A stretch of DNA of 10,000 bases, from assembly GCA_008636095.1 (NCBI GenBank), contig VSJD01000195.1, positions 1 to 10,000 on the forward strand. The letters run 5' to 3'. This document shows positions 4,389 to 10,000 of the stretch, piece by piece. A program made the translations under genes and the position numbers. The DNA comes from Kiritimatiellota bacterium. GTDB lineage: Bacteria; Verrucomicrobiota; Kiritimatiellia; JAAZAB01. Every line of letters starts with the position of its first letter. Position 1 is the stretch's first letter. Below the pieces are notes generated by a model. The model was given only the letters and a program-made list of their open reading frames with translations. It had not been told where the DNA came from and did not search any database.

Positions 4389-6869
4389 ATGCATTGGATA
4401 GATTGGATCATTGTTGCTGTCCCGATTTTCGTTGTGGTGTATATTGGGTTTAAGTGCCAAAGATATATCAAGGGGGTTTCCGACTTTCTGGCTGCGGGGC
4501 GGGTGGCCGGCCGCTATGTAATCGCGGTAGCCAGCGGCGAAGCGGGGATGGGGCTTATCAGCCTCGTGGCCATATTTGAGATGTACTACAACTCCGGTTT
4601 CGCCCTGGGGTTCTGGGGTTCGATCACCGCTCCTATCAGTATTGTTATCGCCCTGACAGGTTTCTGTATTTACCGTTTCCGCGAAACCCGCGCGATGACC
4701 ATGGGCCAATTCTTCGAGATCAGGTACAGCAAGTCATTCCGTATCTTTGCCGCCACATTGCAGTCAATCTCGGGCGTCATTAACTATGCGCTTTTCCCGG
4801 CGGTCGGCGCCAGGTGCATAATCTATTTTTGCGGGCTTCCGTTGCAGGTGGAAATACTGGGGTTAATGTTCCCGACCTTTGGCCTGTTAATGGCCGGTTT
4901 TCTTGGGATAGCCGTTCTCATAGTTATGCTCGGGGGGCAGATTACAATAATGGTAACCGATTGTGTCCAGGGTATTCTGAGCTATCCCATGTACCTGATT
5001 GTTGTAGTCTACATAATCTACAAATTGTCGTGGTTTGAGCAGATGGCTCCGGCCCTGCTGGATAGAGCGCCCGGAAAGAGCATGCTCAACCCGTACGACA
5101 TTGCGCAATTGCGCGATTTCAACCTGTTCTACATCATAGTCGGAATATTATCCGGCATCCTTAACCGCATGTCCTGGTGCGGGACCCAGGGTTACACCGT
5201 TGCCGCCGTTAACGCCCACGAACAGAAAATGGCCGCTATTCTCGGATCATGGCGGGCGGGTTTCTCCAGCATGATGTTTATTTTGCTGGCAGTGGCGGGG
5301 TATGCCTTCCTTAACCATGCCGATTTTGCCAAGCCGGCGAAGGAAGTGCGCACGGTATTGGCCGCCAAAGCCCTGGACGACGTAGCCGGAGCGGAACAGT
5401 TTAAAGATGTTCGCAAGGAAGTCGGCGCTTACCTTGAAACCGGTAAAATCAGCCCCGAACTTCAAGTCCGCATTGATAAAGTCAAGGCGGATGAGAAGTC
5501 TGAAAAGCAGAAAGAGATGGGTCTTTCTTCCAAATCCGCTGAAGAAACAGAGTCTCCGCAACCATCTGCGGTAAAAGATCTCCGTCCCGATCGCGAGGAA
5601 ATGTTACATGTCGTCCAGACGGCATTGAAATCCGAGGACAAAGGGAAGGCTGTTACCTTTGGAACCATATTCAACCAGATGCGGGTTCCAATGGCGCTGA
5701 GTGCCATGCTCCCAGTCGGAATTACGGGTATATTATGCGCGCTCATGATATTCCTGATGGTAAGTACCGACACCACTTACATGCACTCATGGGGCAGTAT
5801 TATCGTGCAGGACGTTATCCTCCCGTTCCGCCGTAAACCGTTCACGCCCCACCAGCAGTTGTTGCTGCTGCGACTGGTTATAGCCGGCGTGGCAATTTTC
5901 GCTTTCCTTTTCTCGTTTTTCTTTGGCCAGATAGACTTTATCTTGATGTTTTTCGCGATTACCGGGGCCATCTGGCTGGGCGGGGCCGGCCCCTGCATTG
6001 TTTTCGGGTTGTACTGGAAGCGCGGAACAAGCGCAGGTGCGTTTGGCGCGCTGATCAGCGGCGCGACCCTGGCGGTCGGCGGTATCCTTGGGCAAAAATA
6101 CTGGGCAGGATTAATCTATCCGTGGTTATTGAATCACGGGATGGTTGAGCCGGTGCGGACGTTCCTCCAAACGGTCTCGGCGCCTTTCAATCCCTTCATT
6201 GTCTGGAACGTAACCCCCGACAAATTTCCGATTAATTCCCAGGAAATATACTTTATTACGATGGTGGTAACACTGGTCCTGTACTTCGGATTATCACTGC
6301 TTACCCGCCGTGAGCCGTTCAATATGGACCGCATGCTCCACCGCGGAAAATACCACCGTGAAGGCAAGGAAGTCGTCAAGGAAAAATTATCATTCCGATC
6401 GGTTTTCAAAAGATTTATGGGCATTGATTCCCAATACACCACCGGCGACAAGGCCCTCGCCTGGTCGGTGTTTATCTGGAGCTTTGGATGGGGGTTCGGC
6501 TGTTTTATCACTCTGATTATCTGGAACGCGATCAGTCCCTGGCCTAATAACTGGTGGGCCAACTGGTTCTTCTTCGGCCATTTTATCCTTTCCGGCATCG
6601 TTGGAATCGTTTCCACCATCTGGTTTACGATCGGCGGAACCGTGGATTTAACCCGCCTGTTCAAGCGGCTTAGAGAAAAAGAATTGAACGTGCTTGACGA
6701 CGGCCGCGTGATCAGCCACGTCTCGGCCGATGACGTGGCGCTGGTGGAACAGAAAGACAATATTGTAATAGAGGAAGCCCATATCGAAGAGGCCGCGCTC
6801 GAGCAGGCCCTCGCCGAGGAACACGACGAAGCCGACCTGGAAAATCTCCGCAAACACGAAAAAGAATAA
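4389..6869 (+). CDS. SSS-family sodium/solute symporter with expanded outer loop (copy 1)
   Basis: This 826-residue membrane protein is well above the ~500-550 usual for the family. Hydrophobic segments lie near 5-22, 50-66, 71-95, 118-146, 155-181, 190-212, 245-258, 288-308, 437-460, 493-512, 516-541, 551-568, 618-638, 690-713 and 725-748. The core is of SSS type: SDFLAAGR early, a conserved first bundle region (GEAGMGLISLV), and VSTDTTYMHS at 458-467, where S459/T460 fit the sodium site seen in PutP (S340/T341) and vSGLT (S364/S365). Residues about 310-435 form a charged, Lys/Glu-rich hydrophilic loop just before that helix, roughly 90 residues longer than usual. By the LeuT-fold topology it faces the outside. 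Residues 750-826 are an acidic tail, probably cytoplasmic. The substrate is unknown. GGAG lies seven bases before the ATG. A tandem paralog begins 380 bp downstream. Confidence 0.9.
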   Translation: MHWIDWIIVAVPIFVVVYIGFKCQRYIKGVSDFLAAGRVAGRYVIAVASGEAGMGLISLVAIFEMYYNSGFALGFWGSITAPISIVIALTGFCIYRFRETRAMTMGQFFEIRYSKSFRIFAATLQSISGVINYALFPAVGARCIIYFCGLPLQVEILGLMFPTFGLLMAGFLGIAVLIVMLGGQITIMVTDCVQGILSYPMYLIVVVYIIYKLSWFEQMAPALLDRAPGKSMLNPYDIAQLRDFNLFYIIVGILSGILNRMSWCGTQGYTVAAVNAHEQKMAAILGSWRAGFSSMMFILLAVAGYAFLNHADFAKPAKEVRTVLAAKALDDVAGAEQFKDVRKEVGAYLETGKISPELQVRIDKVKADEKSEKQKEMGLSSKSAEETESPQPSAVKDLRPDREEMLHVVQTALKSEDKGKAVTFGTIFNQMRVPMALSAMLPVGITGILCALMIFLMVSTDTTYMHSWGSIIVQDVILPFRRKPFTPHQQLLLLRLVIAGVAIFAFLFSFFFGQIDFILMFFAITGAIWLGGAGPCIVFGLYWKRGTSAGAFGALISGATLAVGGILGQKYWAGLIYPWLLNHGMVEPVRTFLQTVSAPFNPFIVWNVTPDKFPINSQEIYFITMVVTLVLYFGLSLLTRREPFNMDRMLHRGKYHREGKEVVKEKLSFRSVFKRFMGIDSQYTTGDKALAWSVFIWSFGWGFGCFITLIIWNAISPWPNNWWANWFFFGHFILSGIVGIVSTIWFTIGGTVDLTRLFKRLREKELNVLDDGRVISHVSADDVALVEQKDNIVIEEAHIEEAALEQALAEEHDEADLENLRKHEKE
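5301..6034 (+). repeat. High-identity patch shared with the second symporter (8162-8895)
   Basis: At an offset of 2861 bp this 734-bp stretch differs at only 14 positions (5351, 5393, 5544, 5572, 5581, 5593, 5599, 5648, 5726, 5813, 5924, 5943, 5945, 5955), about 98% identity. The 60 bp beginning at 5161 differ at about 13 positions. The patch covers codons 305-548: the outer loop, the sodium-site helix and the next helices. No gaps occur. It reads as a gene-conversion tract. Confidence 0.85.
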
Positions 6870-6951
6870 AAGATTTTCTCTGTGTGGCCTTCAAGGCCTG
6901 CGATGATGATGTCTGGGAAATGTTTGCCGAAAGACAAGCTCAGGGTTAAGC
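6870..6951. other. Short intergenic stretch after symporter copy 1
   Basis: It contains the near-palindrome GGCCTT-C-AAGGCC at about 6887-6899, seventeen bases after the stop, without a T-run, so it is not a convincing intrinsic terminator. No homology to the region after copy 2 is visible. Confidence 0.3.
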
Positions 6952-7122
6952 ATGCCGGCCGGTATTTTGGGCTTGCTGATGGTCCTGGCCCCGTTCGCTC
7001 GGGCGGGCTGTGTGGAAGACCTGCCCGACAAGACCGTTATTCATCTGAAGGTCTTTCAACGGCCCGATCCGTCGTCACTGGCGGTACTCGTCAGCCGAGC
7101 TTATGATGTGTTCCATGAATAA
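6952..7122 (+). pseudogene. Remnant of an exported solute-binding-protein-like gene
   Basis: A 56-codon frame opens with ATG 6952, preceded by CAGGG six bases upstream. It encodes a signal-peptide-like segment (ILGLLMVLAPFARAGC, with a possible lipobox ending at C20), then EDLPDKTVIHLKVFQRPDP and a short helix-like end before TAA 7120. The pattern signal peptide, short acidic linker, then a beta strand of the form TVIHLKVF is what the mature N-terminus of an ABC-type extracellular solute-binding protein looks like; those proteins run to 400 residues or more. The rest is missing, since the following 127 bp are AT-rich and non-coding. I read this as a deletion remnant. It could instead be a genuine small exported or lipoprotein gene. 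Confidence 0.45.
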
Positions 7123-7135
7123 ACTGTAAAAAAAT

Positions 7136-7164
7136 CGGAAAAATCAAAAAAGTTTTTATTTTCG
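7136..7164. other. A/T-rich imperfect hairpin between remnant and symporter copy 2
   Basis: CGG-AAAAAT-(c)-AAAAAA facing TTTTT-A-TTTT-CG can form a mostly A:T stem about 14 nt after the remnant's stop. It could serve as a weak terminator or a bent-DNA region ahead of the next promoter. Confidence 0.25.
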
Positions 7165-7191
7165 ATATCCGGTATGGTTTTGACACTTGTT

Positions 7192-7219
7192 TTGATTCAT
7201 TCAGCCATGATAAAATAAT
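7192..7219 (+). promoter_or_regulatory. Candidate promoter for symporter copy 2
   Basis: TTGATT at 7192-7197 and AATAAT at 7214-7219 are spaced by 16 bp and would start transcription near 7226, about 25 nt before the ATG. A perfect TTGACA at 7180-7185 lies just upstream but has no -10 at a proper distance. The ribosome binding site (GAGG, about 14 bp before the ATG) is distant compared with copy 1. Confidence 0.3.
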
Positions 7220-7249
7220 AGCAAAATTAAAGAGGGTAAGAACAAAATT

Positions 7250-9730
7250 ATGCATTGGATAGATTGGATCATTGTTGCTATCCCGCTTTTTATTGTGGTG
7301 TTTATCGGTCTTAAGAGCCAAAGATACATCAAGGGGGTTTCCGACTTTCTGACCGCGGGGCGCGTGGCCGGCCGCTATGTAATGGCGGTGGCCAACGGCG
7401 AGGCGGGGATGGGGCTTATCAGCCTCGTGGCCATATTTGAGATGTACTACAACTCCGGTTTTGCCCTGGGGTTCTGGGGTGCGATCGCCGCCCCGATTGG
7501 TCTGGTTATGGGTTTGACGGGTTTTTGCGTTTACCGTTTCCGTGAAACCCGCGCGATGACGATGGGCCAATTCTTCGAAATGAGATACAGCAAATCCTTC
7601 CGGATCTTTGCCGCCATATTGCAGTCTATTTCGGGCGTTATTAACTACGCGATTTTCCCGGCGGTCGGCGCCAGGTGCCTGATTTATTTCTGTGGGCTTC
7701 CATTGCAGGTGGAAATACTGGGGTTAATGTTCCCGACCTTTGGCCTGTTAATGGCCGGTTTTCTTGGATTGGCCGTTTTTATAATTATGCTCGGCGGGCA
7801 GATTACAATCATGGTGACCGACTGCGTGCAGGGAATTCTGAGCTATCCCATGTATGTAATTATTGTAATCTACATAATCTACAAGTTCTCATGGTTTGAC
7901 CAGATTGCTCCAACCCTGTTGGACCGCGCGGCGGGAAAGAGCATGCTCAACCCGTACGACATTGCGCAATTGCGCGATTTTAATCTGTTTTATATCCTGA
8001 TCGGAATATTTTCCAATATCCTTAACCGCATGTCCTGGGCTGGAAACCAAGGTTACAACGCTGCCGCCATCACGCCCCACGAACAGAAAATGGCCAATAT
8101 TCTCGGTTCATGGCGGGCCGGGTTTTCCTCCATGATGTATATTTTGCTGGCGGTGGCGGCTTATGCCTTCCTTAACCATGCCGATTTTGCCAAGCCGGCG
8201 AAGGAAGTGCGTACGGTATTGGCCGCCAAAGCCCTGGACGACGTAGCCGGAGCAGAACAGTTTAAAGATGTTCGCAAGGAAGTCGGCGCTTACCTTGAAA
8301 CCGGTAAAATCAGCCCCGAACTTCAAGTCCGCATTGATAAAGTCAAGGCGGATGAGAAGTCTGAAAAGCAGAAAGAGATGGGTCTTTCTTCCAAATCCGC
8401 TGAAAAAACAGAGTCTCCGCAACCATCTGCGGCAAAAGATCCCCGTCCCGATCACGAGGGAATGTTACATGTCGTCCAGACGGCATTGAAATCCGAGGAC
8501 AAAGGGAGGGCTGTTACCTTTGGAACCATATTCAACCAGATGCGGGTTCCAATGGCGCTGAGTGCCATGCTCCCAGTCGGAATTACAGGTATATTATGCG
8601 CGCTCATGATATTCCTGATGGTAAGTACCGACACCACTTACATGCACTCATGGGGCAGTATTATCGTGCAGGATGTTATCCTCCCGTTCCGCCGTAAACC
8701 GTTCACGCCCCACCAGCAGTTGTTGCTGCTGCGACTGGTTATAGCCGGCGTGGCAATTTTCGCTTTCCTTTTCTCGTTTTTCTTCGGCCAGATAGACTTT
8801 ATCATAATGTTTTTCACGATTACCGGGGCCATCTGGCTGGGCGGGGCCGGCCCCTGCATTGTTTTCGGGTTGTACTGGAAGCGCGGAACAAGCGCCGGCG
8901 CTTTTGGCGCGCTGATAGGCGGTTCGACCCTGGCGGTCAGCGGTATCCTCGGGCAGAAATACTGGGTTGAATTGATATATCCGTGGTTATTGAATCACGG
9001 GATGGTTGAGCCGGTGAGAACGTTCCTCCAGACGGTTGCAGCTCCTTTCAATCCGTACGTGGTCTGGACGGTTAACCCCGACAAGTTCCCGATTAACTCT
9101 ATGGAGATATACTTCATTACGATGGTGGTAACACTGGTCCTTTACTTCGGATTATCACTGCTTACCCGCCGTGAGCCGTTCAATATGGACCGAATGCTCC
9201 ACCGCGGCAAATACCACCGCGAAGGAAAAGAAGTCGTCAAAGAAAAGTTATCATTCAAGACGGTTTTTAAAAGCCTTATCGGCATTGATTCCCAATACAC
9301 CACCGGCGATAAGGCCCTCACCTGGTCGGTATTTATCTGGAGCTTCGGGTGGGGATTCGGCAGTTTTATCACCCTGATTATCTGGAACAAGATCAGTCCC
9401 TGGCCTAATAACTGGTGGGCCAACTGGTTCTTCTTCTGCAATTTTATCCTTGCCGGCATTATTGGGATCGTTTCCACCATCTGGTTTACGATCGGCGGAA
9501 CAGTGGATTTAAACCGCCTGTTCAAGCGGCTTAGAGAAAACGAATTCAACGTGCTTGACGACGGCCGCGTGATCGGCCACATTTCGGCCGACGACGTTAC
9601 GCTGGTGGAACAGAAAGACAATATTATAATTGAAGAAGCCCATATCGAAGAGGCCGCACTCGAGCAGGCCCTCGCCGAGGAACACGACGAAACCGACCTG
9701 GAAAATCTCCGTAAGCACGAAAAAGAATAA
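7250..9730 (+). CDS. SSS-family sodium/solute symporter with expanded outer loop (copy 2)
   Basis: This is an 826-residue paralog of the upstream symporter, aligned without a single gap. By hand the first 304 residues are about 85% identical, residues 305-548 about 97%, and the remainder is again lower. All features described for copy 1 are kept: the SSS core, VSTDTTYMHS with the presumed sodium-site Ser/Thr at 459/460, the Lys/Glu-rich outer loop at 310-435, the two extra C-terminal membrane segments and the acidic tail. Differences in the first half fall partly in helices that line the transport path in this fold (C264A, T266N, T270N, G256N, S49N, S84G), so a changed substrate preference is possible. 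DNA homology begins six bases before the ATG and ends at the stop codon. It is probably transcribed from its own promoter. The identity of the substrate is unknown. Confidence 0.9.
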   Translation: MHWIDWIIVAIPLFIVVFIGLKSQRYIKGVSDFLTAGRVAGRYVMAVANGEAGMGLISLVAIFEMYYNSGFALGFWGAIAAPIGLVMGLTGFCVYRFRETRAMTMGQFFEMRYSKSFRIFAAILQSISGVINYAIFPAVGARCLIYFCGLPLQVEILGLMFPTFGLLMAGFLGLAVFIIMLGGQITIMVTDCVQGILSYPMYVIIVIYIIYKFSWFDQIAPTLLDRAAGKSMLNPYDIAQLRDFNLFYILIGIFSNILNRMSWAGNQGYNAAAITPHEQKMANILGSWRAGFSSMMYILLAVAAYAFLNHADFAKPAKEVRTVLAAKALDDVAGAEQFKDVRKEVGAYLETGKISPELQVRIDKVKADEKSEKQKEMGLSSKSAEKTESPQPSAAKDPRPDHEGMLHVVQTALKSEDKGRAVTFGTIFNQMRVPMALSAMLPVGITGILCALMIFLMVSTDTTYMHSWGSIIVQDVILPFRRKPFTPHQQLLLLRLVIAGVAIFAFLFSFFFGQIDFIIMFFTITGAIWLGGAGPCIVFGLYWKRGTSAGAFGALIGGSTLAVSGILGQKYWVELIYPWLLNHGMVEPVRTFLQTVAAPFNPYVVWTVNPDKFPINSMEIYFITMVVTLVLYFGLSLLTRREPFNMDRMLHRGKYHREGKEVVKEKLSFKTVFKSLIGIDSQYTTGDKALTWSVFIWSFGWGFGSFITLIIWNKISPWPNNWWANWFFFCNFILAGIIGIVSTIWFTIGGTVDLNRLFKRLRENEFNVLDDGRVIGHISADDVTLVEQKDNIIIEEAHIEEAALEQALAEEHDETDLENLRKHEKE
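8162..8895 (+). repeat. High-identity patch shared with the first symporter (5301-6034)
   Basis: This is the partner of the 734-bp patch in copy 1. The first eleven differences along it are all transitions. Direction of transfer cannot be told from these two copies alone. Confidence 0.85.
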
Positions 9731-9959
9731 ATTTACTAACAGCATCATAATAGTTTAGACATTACATGGTGAGGTGAGGCCGGTTTTATACCGGCTATCG
9801 CGATCCCGCTAAAAGCGGGATAAACAATAAAGCTTGCAGCGCATTGTGTGGTCTGCTCAGCCAAAATCAATGCCTATGTTGTTTTGGATGTAATGCATGG
9901 TGTTCTGTTTTTCTCTGAGTGTTAAAGTCAAAATTAAATTATTGAGGAGGATTGCCAAA
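9731..9959. other. Intergenic region before the right-edge gene
   Basis: Apart from the palindrome cluster I see no gene in these 229 bp. The last 60 bp are AT-rich and end in GAGGAGG at 9944-9950, nine bases before the next ATG. A promoter must lie here or upstream, but no pair of -35/-10 boxes stands out. Confidence 0.5.
9779..9821. other. Cluster of three palindromes downstream of symporter copy 2
   Basis: In 43 bp there are a 6-bp hairpin GCCGGT-TTTAT-ACCGGC (9779-9795), the perfect 8-bp palindrome ATCGCGAT (9797-9804) and an 8-bp hairpin ATCCCGCT-AAA-AGCGGGAT (9803-9821), the last two sharing bases. No T-run follows, so this is not a standard intrinsic terminator. A 3'-end stabilising structure, a factor-assisted terminator or a dispersed intergenic repeat are all possible. 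Confidence 0.5.
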
Positions 9960-10000
9960 ATGAAAGACGTCCTGTTTCTTTCGGCGTTAGTTTTATTGGC
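9960..10000 (+). CDS. Start of a probably exported protein (runs off right edge)
   Basis: Thirteen full codons, MKDVLFLSALVLL, read as the beginning of a signal peptide: one lysine and then a hydrophobic run. The strong GAGGAGG ribosome binding site nine bases upstream and the co-direction with the symporters support a real gene. The family cannot be known from this fragment. Confidence 0.65.
   Translation, partial: MKDVLFLSALVLL

Noticed and set aside
4221..4709. Minus-strand ORF antisense to the start of symporter copy 1 (and its look-alike at 7091-7570)
   Set aside because: The two look alike only because the sense strands are paralogous. They lie opposite conserved membrane helices and have no ribosome binding site or independent support.
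6882..7106. Plus-strand 74-codon ORF between the symporters
   Set aside because: It overlaps the remnant in another frame and lacks a signal peptide or recognisable motif; the frame from 6952 has an exported-protein pattern.

Overview
The window looks like a chromosomal stretch from a Gram-negative-type bacterium. My best guess is the PVC group (Kiritimatiellota/Lentisphaerota-like). This rests on the very long SSS symporters with an expanded outer loop, the HTH-PTS IIA fusion and the moderately high GC, so it is an inference and not a proven placement. I find no CRISPR array, recognisable defence system, phage or biosynthetic cluster. The unusual content is a pair of tandem giant symporter paralogs with a clear gene-conversion patch, plus several small structural oddities.

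Layout. 1-86 (-): the N-terminus of an IS110-type transposase running off the left edge, with an extended -10 promoter and a small palindrome upstream. 250-1908 (+): a RhlB-like DEAD-box RNA helicase with a low-complexity N-terminus and a basic Gly/Arg-rich tail. 1939-4187 (-): a co-directional group which, in transcription order, is initiator tRNA-fMet, a small secreted coiled-coil protein, an HTH-PTS IIA fusion protein, a 93-bp inverted repeat made of G-rich 8-bp units, and a SpoU/TrmH-family RNA methyltransferase. 4389-6869 and 7250-9730 (+): two 826-residue SSS-family sodium/solute symporters. Between them lies a 56-codon remnant that looks like the start of an exported solute-binding protein. 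9960 to the right edge (+): the first 13 codons of a probably exported protein with a strong ribosome binding site.

How the genes relate. The helicase, the tRNA and the RNA methyltransferase are housekeeping RNA functions. The HTH-IIA protein may sense phosphotransfer or carbon/nitrogen status and regulate transcription. The symporters probably take up a sodium-coupled solute of unknown identity. Their expanded extracytoplasmic loop and the neighbouring exported-protein remnant hint at, but do not show, cooperation with a periplasmic partner. Homology between the symporters stops at the coding boundaries. Inside it, about 730 bp is ~98% identical while hand-aligned flanks are near 80%, which points to recombination between the copies.
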